A stretch of DNA of 64,000 nucleotides from Notamacropus eugenii (GCF_028372415.1 NC_092879.1:95328241-95392240), one strand, 5' to 3'. Counted from the stretch's first letter, positions 33,201 to 44,505 are shown. The notes: a model not told the origin generated them from the sequence alone. Made by a program: numbers and translations.

Positions 33201-33870
33201 TACCTTCAGGCAGGCCTAGTAGATGACAAAGCAGCAGGGATCTGGATCATATTTGCTACAACAATTAATTTCATTTTCAAAGCCTTCCTCCACCTACTCC
33301 AGCCAAGTGATTCCTTCAGTTACCTTGCTCTCGCTCATTACCTTATTTAACAACTTCTACCCATAACAGTCACTATTGAGAAATATGGTTCACACTTCAG
33401 TGCTTTGGATTTCCAGTAAACCTCACAGTGGAGAGTGGTAGAGAGATTGGGGGGCGGGGAGGAAATACTGCCAATAAGCCTGTTTCCTCTTCATTAGCAA
33501 CTCACAGGACTGGAGTAATACACCCACTGCTGTTGGTCTTGGAATGACCACGCATATTGCTTTTACAGAGGCCTGAGGGAGATTATGTTGCCTTTTGTCC
33601 AGATTCTGTCAAAGAATGGGCTGACCTAGGGAAACAGCTATAATGTACTGACCATTTAGGGACTCCACCTCATAATGGTGATGGAAACCCAGAGATACCA
33701 GACTGTCATTCATTGAGACAATGAAATTCCAACTCTTTCAGTCTGAATTTCCCTGAAATCTAACTACGTTAAGGCCACATCCATACATCAACAAACACTA
33801 CCCTTTGTCTAGGTTGGCCTTCTACATAGTCCCCAAACTGCCACATGCCTACTTCACTTGATGCAAAATT
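30226..33870. other. Repeat-poor block, 3.6 kb, no gene recognised
   Basis: This is the longest stretch in which I recognise no transposon. Short open frames on both strands have no recognisable content. The part at 32340-32560 looks compositionally balanced and non-repetitive, as conserved non-coding sequence often does, but only comparison with other genomes could show that. Confidence 0.3.
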
Positions 33871-33884
33871 ATAGTGTGCTCTCC

Positions 33885-34040
33885 TTTGTATATGCAGAAG
33901 TTAGTGGCCTGTGAGATTGGTGGTTCAGAGAATCCCACTTTGACCACTTACTACTTCCTGTGTTACCCTTGGTTAAGTTACTGAACTTCTCTGAGTCTGT
34001 ACCTTCATTTATAAAATGAAGGAGTTGGACATTTAGAAGA
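33885..34040 (+). mobile_element. MIR-like CORE-SINE
   Basis: gtggttcagagaatcccact, cttggttaagttactgaact, ctttataaaatgaag-like 3' part. Sense. Confidence 0.6.
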
Positions 34041-34189
34041 CACAACTGGATGCAATGAGAAAGAAAAATGGGATTTGTGTGGAGACCAATGTGGATGTAA
34101 AAGGCACTCACTAACCAATTTTAAAAAGAAATGTAGAGAAGACAAAAGAAGCTAGGCCTGGAAACAGAGGGGGAAATATAAGAACACGG

Positions 34190-34675
34190 TCTGAGTTAAG
34201 ATTGGGATGAGGCTGGTGAAAGAAGTTAAAAACAAGAAAGGGCTTGGGAGGTTTTTATTGTTACTGCTGTTGCAGCTATTTAGGAGAAAAAGAAGGATTC
34301 AAGAACGGAGAGGCTATTTACATGGAGTACAATGGGACAATAACTAATAACAGAGAGAGGACAGAACTGCTCCATTCTCATTTTTCCTTTTTCTTTTCTC
34401 TCTGCCAAGGGACCTAAAGAACAGAACCAGGAAAAATGGATGAAAGCTGCAAAGAAGCCAATTCATGCTCCACATCAGCGAAAACTTTCCAATGAGAATT
34501 GTCTCAGAGTAGAACAGATAGCTTTAGGGCAGTGAGGGCCCCTCACCTTAGAAGCCTTCAAAGAGAGGCTGGATTTGACAGGTACGTTACACCAGGTATT
34601 CTTTTCATGTGTGAACTGGAGTAGATTGCTGCTGAGATTCTGACCAACATTCAAATTCTGTGATTTTTCTGACTA
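34190..34675 (+). mobile_element. CR1/L3-type LINE, internally deleted
   Basis: 34330-34385 resembles the ORF2 segment before the reverse transcriptase (gagaggacagaactgctcca). From about 34430 it jumps to the 3' end: ggatgaaagctgcaaagaag, cttagaagccttcaaagaga, ggctggatttgacagg. The missing middle marks a deletion or two separate fragments. Confidence 0.65.
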
Positions 34676-34984
34676 GACAACTTCTCAGGTCTCCTTTATT
34701 TCTAAATGTATAATCCTATAACTTATCTTCCAGTGAATTTATGCTAATTTTAGGGGGAGTAGTTAGTAGAAATTGATTTCAGGATACAGGTTAAAATGAG
34801 GTGAACTTCCAAGGTTGTTTTAGCTCTACAGTGTTATGGAGACAACATCACATCAAAGGGGAAAAGAAAAGTACAACGAGTCTTTTTAATAACATAACAG
34901 TTGCTCTATCTATAAAATTAGAGGCAATAATATTTTTATCTGTCTAAAGGCTGAAGCTGGGCCAGATTTGCCCTTGAGGTTCCC
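34676..34984. other. Unassigned sequence
   Basis: No recognised element. Confidence 0.3.
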
Positions 34985-35180
34985 TCCCTTCCATCTCAAA
35001 AAGGATAGTCACAGATTTGGAGCTTGAAAGGACATCATAGATCAGTTACTTAAAACTCCCTTACTGTACAGATGAGGAAACTGAGAATCAAAGATGTTAA
35101 GTGATTTATCTAAGGTCACACTGGTAGCACATCAAGGGATGTGAACCCAGGTTTTGTGGTTCCAAATTTAATACTCCTTT
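34985..35180 (-). mobile_element. MIR-like fragment, antisense
   Basis: tcacagatttggagcttgaa, gtacagatgaggaaactgag, ctaaggtcacactggtagca. Confidence 0.65.
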
Positions 35181-35555
35181 GGCTACGCTACAGATTTTTG
35201 GTTCTTATTTCTAGATTTGATATTGTCTATGTAAAGGAGCTCCATCATCTAAACAAAGTGCTTTTCCCTCCAATGTTTACAAAAAACCTTAAGAAAGTGT
35301 TTTTAGACTTATGTTCCATAAGGAAGTCTTGCACATTCCAGAACTTAGTAGCTATGGAAATCATTTTATCTTTGATCACTCAATAAATTCATGACCATAA
35401 CTCAGCTTGTGACATGTAAAGAAGGGTTTTACATTTACCTGTTTAATTAGCCGACTCTAAGAACCTTATTTCAGGTGAAATTTGGGGAAAAAAATGGTGC
35501 AGATGTTCTAAGAGGTTAAGATAGATAGTAGATAATGACAGATGGAAAGACAAAC
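35181..35555. other. Unassigned sequence
   Basis: Nothing recognised. Confidence 0.3.
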
Positions 35556-35557
35556 AG

Positions 35558-35690
35558 ATGGACAGAGAGAGCATTTATGAAGCACTTGCTTTGTGCCAGA
35601 CACTGCTAAGCACTGGGAATACAAAAATAAAGACAATGTTTGCCCTTATCATCAGGGGTCTGAGCCTAGGGGCTCTGGACCAAGAATTCT
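35558..35690 (-). mobile_element. L2 LINE, 3' end fragment
   Basis: gagcatttatgaagcacttg, gtgccagacactgctaagca, ctgggaatacaaaaataaag. Confidence 0.75.
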
Positions 35691-35799
35691 GGGTAGTTCA
35701 GGAAGAGTTTAAGATGTCCTGCTTCAATCAATCAAAAACACTTATTAACCCACTAGACTGCTAGTGCACTGAGGACTCTGACACCGTAGACCATATGCC

Positions 35800-36570
35800 C
35801 ACCAGAAGAAGCTGGAATCCCCACCTACCATCAAGAATAAAGATTAATTTAGAAGAGAATATACAATACATGGCCATGAAAAACAATAAGAGTGGCAAAA
35901 CGTCGTTATGATAGATCTTTGGTTAATTTAATTCATAAATTCATGGAACTCATCAAATCTGCTCCTGGTAGAGCAAATTCTGACTTAAATGAATTTGCAA
36001 CACTGGGAGTACAGAAATGAAGAATGTATGACACCACTAATGTATAGATGGTACTGACCTCACTCAAAAGAGATCTAAGAATCATGTTCAATGGATTATG
36101 ATTTTGGTGGTCTTAGTGGTATTGGAACAAAGTTAACCCAGCAAAAGAAGATAAATGATGAACATACTGAATTAATAGCAATGGAAAAGGCTTTGGATGA
36201 CTTAGTTAAAGTTTTGCTCAGCAGCTGTATGAACCAACAGATGACAAAGAAAATGAAAGATTAGCTTATGTGGCCTATCAAGATTTCCACAGCATTCAGG
36301 CTTCCCACAAATAGACTGTCATTGCAGTCAAGGCTCCAGAAGAAACCAAATTGCACGTGTCAGTTCCTAAGGAAGACTATAACTATGCTATAAAGAGCAC
36401 AAAGAGACCCATCAATGTTTACTTATGTGAAATGGAACAGAATAAGTATCAAAATATTTGAAAACATGGGCACTATTTTATCTGAAAATAAGTTTACAGT
36501 TCATTCTGATCAAGAAGGAAATCTATAGCAGAGTGAATCAAGTGAAAAACCACCTGGATTGTCTTGAACA
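35800..36570 (+). pseudogene. E2F6: E2F6 processed pseudogene
   Basis: E2F6 is a nuclear E2F-family repressor that binds DNA as a heterodimer with DP proteins. Translating in three frames gives an ordered match. It starts with PSRIKINLEENIQYMAMKNN (about 35828) and continues with KRRYDRSLVNLIHKFMELIK (about 35898). Next comes the winged-helix piece LGVQK, stop, RMYDTTNV (about 36003-36044), corresponding to the RRxYDITNV DNA-contact motif. The dimerisation/marked-box part follows: TDDKENERLAYVAYQDFHSI, then TVIAVKAPEETKLHV, then INVYLCEMEQ (about 36240-36438). A weak C-terminus reaches tga at 36565-36567. At least three frameshifts and several stops break it, and no introns interrupt the matched stretch, so it is a retrocopy. 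The short C-terminus after the marked box and the internal sequence fit E2F6 better than E2F1-5. Confidence 0.88.
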
Positions 36571-36650
36571 ATGAAACTCTGGAATGAGTTTAGCAGTTTT
36601 TGTCAAGTTGGCTTAATTTCCTCTATGGTCAGACTCATTTTTTCAGTTCA

Positions 36651-36701
<51 letters not shown>

Positions 36702-37150
36702 CCACCCCAGCCAGGGGGCATTTCTATGTCCAGTGTGATATGAACATTAAGAAAAATAGCTTTAGTAGCCCTCTTGTATACTGTTAGATTGTGGAAAATG
36801 GCTCAGATTATAAATAATTATGCCAATGTCATTTGGCATTTATGTAAGTAAAGTAAGGATGTTCCCTACTGGAAAAAATTTCAGGAAAGCAATCTTTTAG
36901 AGCATAAATTTGTTACTACCAAAACATTTGGATTAATTTGAAGTTGAAGAACACAGCATGTCATTAAGCTCTTTCCTTACAAACATTATGTGAGTACTGT
37001 TTGCATTATTTACATTCAGTTATTTTAATAGTAAAAGTGTCCACAATAAAACTGAATGTGAATACTCTTGTATATATCTGTAGAATGTTTAGATAGCTCA
37101 TGAAAAATGTGAAGCAGACATGAAATTTTCACCCTGTGCAGAAAAAAAAA
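36571..37150 (+). other. Probable 3' UTR part of the E2F6 retrocopy
   Basis: AT-rich sequence following the pseudogene stop without a recognised repeat. It contains a CA microsatellite, an AATAAA at about 37045 and an A run gaaaaaaaaac at 37141-37149 that may be the remnant of the poly(A) tail. An L2 begins just after. That this is copied E2F6 3' UTR is an inference from position. Confidence 0.4.
36652..36693. repeat. (AC)21 microsatellite
   Basis: About 21 uninterrupted AC units followed by atataca. Confidence 0.97.
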
Positions 37151-37174
37151 CAATGTAAATGGGAAAAGTAAAAC

Positions 37175-39520
37175 ACGAATACATAGTATAAACCAGGCAC
37201 TAGGGAAACTAAACCAAATGAAATGCTTTCTGCCCTCAAGGAGCTTATAGTCTAGATGGGGAAGACAATGTGTACGTGTAACTTTCATATACACACACAA
37301 TATTTATGAAATAAATGCAAAATAAATACAAGGCAATATTATAGGGGGTAGGAATCAGGAAAGACTTCAGGGATACAGTGATACAAATTGAGTTTGAATG
37401 AAACAAGGAATTTGAAAAGACAGACATAAGGAAGTATTGCATCTGAGTTATGGGTGTCAGCCTGGGCAAAGATATGGAGATGGAAGATGGAGTGCCCCAT
37501 GTGCATGAAAGGCCATAAAAGGAAGCTGGAGCTAGTGAAGAGCTTTAAATGCCAGAGAGAGGAATTTCGTTTTTGTCTTAGTGGTAGTGAGCCTACCGAG
37601 CTGGAGAGTAACACGGTGAAAATTGTGCTTTAGAAAAATCACTTCAGCAATTGTTTGAAGAATGGATTGGACAGGAGATAAAATAAGAAGGCCTACTAGC
37701 AGATTATTGCAAGAGTCAGGCAAAAGATAATGAGGGCTTGAAACAGAGGAGTGGCTGTGTGATTAGAGAGAAACGGTTAAATGTAAGAGCTATTGTAGAG
37801 GGAGAAATGGCCAGATTTGACAACTGACTGAATACGTGTGAGGAGGGACACTGAGTAGAAAACTGACCACCTGCATGACTGGCAAGATGGTGCTACCCTC
37901 AGACGGAAATTTGGAAGAACTCTTTTTCAGAGGTTTCAAGAGAAAAATAAGGAGCTCTGGGATGTTTTTTGAGTTTGAGAAATCTATTAAATATTCTACT
38001 TGAAATGTCCATTAGTTAGTTGGTCATGTGAGTGGCAGGGAGGGAGAGAAGAGAAAGAAGAAGAAGAGAGGGGGGAAATGGTAGAGGAGAGAGAATACAT
38101 GAACCCCTGGAGGCTGATCAGGTCACCAAAAGTGTGAAGGGAGAAGAGGACCTAAAAAAAATCTCCCAAGTACACCTATGGTTGGGGACAGAGCATATGT
38201 GACATCCAACAAAGGAGACTAAGGAAAGGTCAGATAGGTGGAGGGAGAACCCAGAGATGAAAAAGTATCCAGGAGAGAAGGTAGAGAACAATATTCAATA
38301 CTGCTAAGAAGGATGAGGACTGAGAAAAGACCCTTAAATTTGGCAATTAAGAGATTGCTGATAACTCTGGAGGAAGCACCTTCAGTTGAGTGATGAGGTT
38401 AGAAGCCAGACTACCAAAGGCTGAAAAGGAGTTAGCTTTTTCTCGAAGCTTAGCTGTAAAATAGAAGTACGATAAGGACTCCAGCTTCAAGGAATGGCAG
38501 AGTCAAGCAAGAGATTTTTAAGGATGGAGAAAACTGGATATGTGTCTAGGCAGCAGGAAAGAGCCAGCTGATAAGAAGATATTAAAGAATAGAGAGGGGT
38601 TTGATTGTGGAGACAACATGCCTGAGAAGACATGGTCAGGGTTGGAGTAACAGATATAAGTAGACAGTTGGATTTAGTGAGGACAGCCTCAACATCGGAG
38701 ACTGGAGTAAAGGGGAAGAGAGTGCATGACTGTGTAATGAGCTTTGAGATACAGAATGGGGAAAAAAGAAGAAATTCAAGGCAAATGGCCTATATTTTTT
38801 TCAGTAAAGTTTGAGGCAAGATCCTCAGCTGGGGAGAGGGAAGAGTAATGTGGTAGTGTTGAAGAGAGAAGGTTTGAAGCAGCTGTTTTGGGAAATGGAA
38901 TAGGAAATTGATTAGGAAGGAATCAAAGCATTGTTTTGGTACAATGACAGACAGTGGAGATTAAACAACATAAATTCATAGAGGATCCAGTCAATATATG
39001 ATTTCCTCTTGCTATATTGAACAGCAAGTGGGCAGGAGAGGAAGATGCAGATGACAGAAGTAATCCAAGGTTAGGGTCTGGACAGATGTGAGTGTCAAAA
39101 GGACAAGAAGGTAAGAGACTCAAGAGCAGGGGTCTGTGTAGAGTTAAGCTGATTAATTACAGGGTTTTAAGAAGAGAAAAATTAAACCAGAAAGGGGCTG
39201 ACAGCCTGGAAGAGTAATGAATGGTGGAGAGCCCGGAGGTCACAGTGAAAATGAAGACTAGGTTTAAGAAGAGTGAGGCATAGGGAGAGATGGAATGATG
39301 GGAAGTTATAGTTAGATGAAGGCATTACAGAATTCTTGCACATGGAAATGTAAAGTGTGTGAGTTATGACAATATCAAACGTATGACCATAAATTTGTAT
39401 CACCATACAGTGAAGGAGTAGGTCATGGAACTGTAGAGAATAAGGAAGGTTAGAGGTTAGGGTACTGACTGGACCATCAACATGTTGAAGTCCTCTCATA
39501 TAAGTGAAGGAAACAGAGTA
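37175..39520 (-). mobile_element. L2 LINE, long antisense copy, part 1
   Basis: Starts at the 3' tail (accaggcactagggaaacta, caaggagcttatagtctaga) and runs continuously back through ORF2 antisense: gcctgggcaaagatatggag, ctagcagattattgcaagag, tggcaattaagagattgctg, gttgagtgatgaggttagaa. It then enters more upstream sequence (agtgaggcatagggagagat, catgttgaagtcctctcata). It is cut at 39520 by a Tigger element and resumes at 40309. Confidence 0.85.
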
Positions 39521-40308
39521 CAGGCATTCCTCAGGAGTACTGCAGGTTTGGTTCAAGACTACCACAATAAAGTGAGTCACACAAATTGTTTGGTTCCCCA
39601 GTGCATATAAAAGTTAGTCTGTTAGGTGTGTAATAGTAGTATGTCTTTAAAAAATGTACATACCTTAATTAAAAATACTTTACTGCTTAAAAAAATGCTA
39701 ACCCACCATGTAAGCTTCCAACAAGTAACAATCTTTTTCCTGGTGGAGGGTTTTGCTTCGATGTTGATGGTTGCTGACAGATCAGGGCAATGGCTGCTGA
39801 AGGCTAGGCAAGCTACGGCAATTTCTTAAAATGGGGCAACAATGAAGCTTGCCACATTGGCTGACCCTTCCCTTCACTTGAACATTTAGAGGCCATTGTA
39901 GGATTATTAATTGGCCTAATTTCAATATTGTTGTATCTCAGGAAATAGGAAGATCCAAAAAGAGGAAAAGAGACGGGGATGGCTGGTTGATAGAACATTT
40001 AGAATACATGTAATATTTATCTAGTAAGTTCACCTTTTTATATGGGCGCAGTTTGTTGGAATCTCAAAATCATTACAATAGACCGCTGATCACAGATCAC
40101 CATAACAGATATAATAATAATGAAAAATTTTGAAATATTGGGAGAATTACCAAAATGTGACACAGAGACAAGATGGGAGCACATGCCATTGGGAAAATAG
40201 TGCCAATAGACTTGCTCAATGCAGGGTTGCCACAAACTTTCAATTTGTAAAAAATGCAATATTTGCAAAGTACAATAAAGCAAAGTTCAATAAAATGAAA
40301 TATACCTG
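39521..40308. mobile_element. Tigger1-like (pogo group) DNA transposon, non-autonomous
   Basis: Begins caggcattcctcaggagtac and ends gttcaataaaatgaaatatacctg, imperfect terminal inverted repeats. It is flanked by TA on both sides (39519-39520 and 40309-40310), the Tc1/mariner-superfamily target duplication. Sub-terminal sequence resembles Tigger1 (acaataaagtgagtcacaca, ttggttccccagtgcatata, gatgttgatggttgctgac) and so does the right end (gggttgccacaaactttcaa). At 788 bp it is about a third of autonomous Tigger length, so most of the transposase is missing. It interrupts a single L2. Confidence 0.88.
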
Positions 40309-40870
40309 TAGAAAGGAAAGCTATGACCCAGATACTGCAACTCCTTGAGAAAGGCCACAATAGATCCAAAAATACTGTCATAACTTTGGAACAGAATGCC
40401 TTGGGAGCTGGTAGCTAGCTGTCCAAAATTTGGACTTGGAAATTTGGAGACAGTGAATCTGAAAAGAGAACATGCTGAGTGATAGCAACAGAGAGAGTCT
40501 GCAAGTGGCATTGAGGAAGAAGAAGTAATCTAATTCTCCATCCAGGACCAGTATGTTAAGGAGTAAGAAAGAAGAGGCAACCAATATTGCAAAGGATGAC
40601 CAGGGATGCAGTGACCTGCGGGTGACATTGTAGGAGAGGAACACAAGGATACCATGCATGCTAGAAGATGGAAGGAGCATGAGAGAAAGATGTATAAAAT
40701 TAAGAAAAGTATGATAATGACAGAATGTAGTATCTCAGATTGTACATGGTATGCTGAAGCTTTTCTGCCCTCCCAGGGGTTTTGTGGACTTCTGAGATAG
40801 CATCTATCAAGAGCCACCACACAGGACAGCTTTGGACTTCTCCAGGGTTTTTGGATGGATTTCAACAACT
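40309..40870 (-). mobile_element. L2 LINE, long antisense copy, part 2
   Basis: Continues the L2 across the Tigger insertion (gaccca gatactgcaactcc, aggagttctgtt-like blocks on the minus strand) into the upstream part that should encode the endonuclease. Similarity is weaker here and the 5' limit is an estimate. Together with part 1 this gives about 2.9 kb of L2. Confidence 0.55.
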
Positions 40871-41800
40871 AAGGGTGGTGGATATGGTCTCAGAGTGCTC
40901 TGTGTTCAGCCAATACTAATTATAACATGTGTTAACATCATGGTCAGCCAAATGGTCACACCAAAGAACAACTTGCTGGAGTATTAACATGCAGATACTG
41001 GGATGAAATAAAATAAGTTTAATGTCCTTCAATGTCTAAAATTTAAATCTTGAAAGTTTTTAATGCCAGCAGACTTAAGTAAAGCTAACACATTTACTGG
41101 AATCATCACTGCAGAACCTCAGTGATAGGATTTTACCATTTCCTCTTATTTCTCATTTCTTTGCCCATCTGATCTGTATTATCCCCTGTATCATTCCTAA
41201 TTTCTACTGTTCTATTCATGCATCAAAATTTATCTTTCTTTTTAAAAATCTTTTTATCTTTCTCTATTTACCCAACACAGAAGCCAAAGGAAGAGAGTTT
41301 CAAAGAGGAAGCAGTCAACAGTATCGAATTGCAGAGAGGACAAGGAGCATGGATGGTCATGATGTGACTATCAACACTAACCAGGTTATCTGGATTGCTG
41401 CACAGAACTGCAGTATACCAACATAACCCAACACAAAGCACTGCTGGTCATGTAATAAGCCTTTCAAGTTAATGAAAGTTCTCTGCTCTACCAGCAGAGA
41501 ATGACTGATTGATGGACTGGAAGTACTGAGAGTCACCTTAAAGATCATTTTGTCCAAAGCCCTTATTTTAAAGATGGCAGGAATTTTCTCATTACCCTCT
41601 TCCCCTTTTTGGTTTTGGCCCAATCCCATTTCTCCTTTAGGAATCTTTATCTGAGATTCGCATTAAAGTATTGAAAACTGTCTATTCATCAGCTAAACCA
41701 GATAAAAGCAGTGTACATGTAAAGTACAAGAATAAAGTCACCTCACTGGTTTCCCAAATCTTCCTTGGAAAGGGCTTAGAACTTCTAGATCCAAATTAAT
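40871..41800. other. Mostly unassigned sequence
   Basis: A short antisense L2-like segment lies near 41275-41345 (caacagtatcgaattgcaga). The rest shows no recognised element. Confidence 0.3.
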
Positions 41801-41804
41801 GTTG

Positions 41805-41895
41805 GCAGTTCAACAAGCAGAGTTCAAGTACCTACTCTTTTCAGGACACTGGTGATACAGAGACATACATTTCAAAGACAGAGACAATAATAAAC
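41805..41895 (-). mobile_element. L2 LINE, 3' end fragment
   Basis: gttcaacaagcagagttcaa, caggacactggtgatacaga. Confidence 0.55.
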
Positions 41896-42317
41896 AAGTT
41901 GGCTAGATTCCTAACTGGTTAAATGGCTGTACTCAAAGAATAACTATTACTGATTCAATGAAGGTCCCCAATAGACAACTCTGGACATTTCTGCTTGACC
42001 CTGTGCGGTTCCCACATTTTTATCAATAACTTGGATAGTAGCATAAATGCTCCACTCCTCATCTTTGCAGAGGACACAAAACTTGGAGGACAAGTTACCA
42101 TACTGGCTGACAGGGTCAGCATCCTAAAGGCTCCTGGTGGTCTAGAGCATTCTTAGCCATAAAAACAGGCAGTAGGTCAGAAACGACCCTCGGACTGCAG
42201 TGAGCAAACTCCCACTCACTGGCATTGGTATGAATCTAAAGACAGGAAATATAATATGGATCAATGTCAAGTCTTGCACATAAGTACAAGAAATCAACTA
42301 CCAAGTACAAATTGGAA

Positions 42318-42578
42318 GGAAAGAAGGAAGAGAGAGGGAGGAAGGAAATGAGCGTTTATTAAGCATCTGCTGTGTGCAAGGCACCGTGCAGAGCATTTTA
42401 CAAATATTATTTTATTTGATCCCCATGATAACTCTGGGAGATAAGTACCATTACTTATAGATGAGAAAACTGAATCAGACAGAGGTTGTGATTTTCCCAG
42501 GGTCACCCAGCTGGTAAGTGTCTGAGGCCACATTTGAACTCAGGTCTTCCTGACTCCCAGCTCTATCCATCACTGAAA
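42318..42578 (-). mobile_element. tRNA-headed CORE-SINE inside CR1
   Basis: Antisense: gagcgtttattaagcatctg, gtgcaaggcaccgtgcagag, gggtcacccagctggtaagt, head tcttcctgactcccagctct. CR1 reads through on either side. Confidence 0.88.
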
Positions 42579-42854
42579 AGGTTTAGGGGGCTTTAGTAAA
42601 ATTCAATCTCAATATGAGTCAGCAACGTGTGAAGTGGTAGCCAAAGAAGTTAATGTACTCTTGGGCTGCATTAGGAGGGGCAAAGCTTCCAGGAGTAAGG
42701 AGGTGATAGTTCCACTGGCCTCTGCCCTCATCATGCTGGAGTAGCATGTTCAGTTCTGGGTACCACAGTCTGAAGAGGTCATTGACAACCTGGGAAGTAG
42801 CCAAGGAGAGCAACCAAGCTTAGAGAAGAACCTGGAGGCCTCATTATTTAAAGA

Positions 42855-42985
42855 GCATTTTAAAAATTAAATTTATTTATTTCTAGTTTTCAACATTCAC
42901 TTTTATAAGATTTTGAGTTCTAAAATTTCCCCCTCCCCAAGACAGCATGCAATCTGATATAGGCTCTACATGTGCAGTCATATTG
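42855..42985 (-). mobile_element. L1 LINE, very short 3' end inside CR1
   Basis: Reverse L1 end: tttctagttttcaacattca, ctccccaagacagcatgcaa, tctgatataggctctacatg, identical in layout to 59345-59465. Flanks tatttaaagagc (left) and tatttgaagagc (right) look like a target duplication. Confidence 0.88.
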
Positions 42986-43314
42986 CTATTTGAAGAGCGT
43001 TTGATGGAACTGAGGATGGAACCTGAAGAGAAAGCTCAAGGAGAACATGATGGCTGCCTTTAAATACAAAAGGGTAGAACACGGATGAGGGATCAGACTT
43101 GTTCCATTTGGCCCCACAAGACAGAACCAGGAGCACTGTCCAATGATGAGATCTGGACCATAGCTGCCCTGAGAGGCAGTGGGTCACCTGTCCTTGGAGA
43201 GCCACTAAAGTTCTTTCCAACCCCCAAATTCTGGGATTCTATGAAAAAGCAACCAGTTCCTGCCTGCCTGCCTTGTAGGGGGGCAGGGAGAGAAGGACAA
43301 CTCAAACACAAATA

Positions 43315-43760
43315 AGTCAATACAGAATAATGACAAAGCATTCATGAAGTGTTTACTATGTGCCAAGAGCTGGGGCACTGCTACAAAAGCAAGGAGCAGA
43401 AATACATAGCGGAAGGTGGCCAGGGAAAAGTCAGTAAGTGCAGGTCACCGAGCTGTCCCTTTCACAGGCCATGGCAGGGCTGATCTGATGAGAGTTTAGA
43501 CCAAGAGGTAGAAGCAGAGGCATTTGAGCAGTTGCAAATGATCTGAGGGAAGATGAACACACATGGGCCCAAGGAATTCAGAGCCAAGTAGTTTAGCTCT
43601 TTTCAGACACTGTCTCTGAGGATCTGTTCTAGAAGGTGACAAAGAGGCCGCAGCAGAATGGAAAACATCCTGAGCTGATATCAATCCCGTAGGTGATACC
43701 TGAGCTGTGGCTTGAAGGAAGCCAGGGATTCTGTGAAGCAAAGGTGGAAAGGGAGTCCTA
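43315..43760 (-). mobile_element. L2 LINE, antisense, patchy
   Basis: Tail at 43340-43390 (gtttactatgtgccaagagc) and an ORF2-derived piece near 43690-43760 (gtggcttgaaggaagccagg). The middle is only weakly recognisable. Confidence 0.55.
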
Positions 43761-44505
43761 CTTGTCCTTCAAACTTACCTCCTTGCCACCAATACAACAA
43801 ACATGTTTGCATGCCTCTTTGGGCACTGCCTTCTTCTGAAGCCAATCTTCATCCTTTGAGGGTATGACTAGGATTTCTGAAGTAGCCCAAAGTCATTCTA
43901 GGGAAGGTCAAGTAACAAGGTGAGTAATATTGTTTGGGATAAGAGTTGAGGCCAGACAATAAAGTAAAGAGACAGATGTTCTTGTTTGTTTTGTAAACAG
44001 GCTCCAACAATTCCAGAACTCTTTGGCCCATTGGCAGCAGGTGTTAGAATAAATGTCCATTTGATATCAAGTGGCTGGCTGCTTTGGGGAAGCAGGCACT
44101 CATGCAGAGTTGTCTCACTACTTTGAATTGTGAAGGTCAGGTTACATAAGTACCTGGTTACTGTGCAGCCCACTCCTCCCCCCAAAAAAGATGCCATAAT
44201 AGCTGCCTTTCCTTCAAGTGCATTCTGGTTCTCAGAACAGAGTTACACAATATCAAGATAATGTGCTGCTGAGACTTATTCTGTCTAGCATTGGAAAATG
44301 TGAAACCACATGTCCTTTCTGGATTACTTAATGCTTGCCTTAGATCAAGAATTTGATTATTTCTTTGTTTTAAGCATATTTCCTTTCCATTCATTCCTTG
44401 TAAGTTTTCAGTCAAAAGAAAAAAAATACAAACTAAAAAAACACCAATCTGATTCTCTCTGTGTATAAAACATGGCCTAGGATGGTCTTAGACAGTGTGG
44501 GAACT
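43761..44505. other. Unassigned sequence
   Basis: No recognised element. Confidence 0.3.

Larger units (their letters stand above)
41940..43255 (+). mobile_element. CR1/L3-type LINE, 3' half
   Basis: Reverse transcriptase end and C-terminal part: caataacttggatagtagca, gaggacacaaaacttggagg, gagtcagcaacgtgtgaagt, cttgggctgcattaggaggg, gttcagttctgggtaccaca, agaacatgatggctgccttt. It ends in ccaaattctgggattctatg, the classical CR1/L3 3' terminus. Split by a CORE-SINE and an L1 fragment. Confidence 0.85.

Noticed and set aside
39182..39580. 132-codon frame on the minus strand
   Set aside because: Runs from L2 into the Tigger terminal repeat; chance frame across an insertion boundary.
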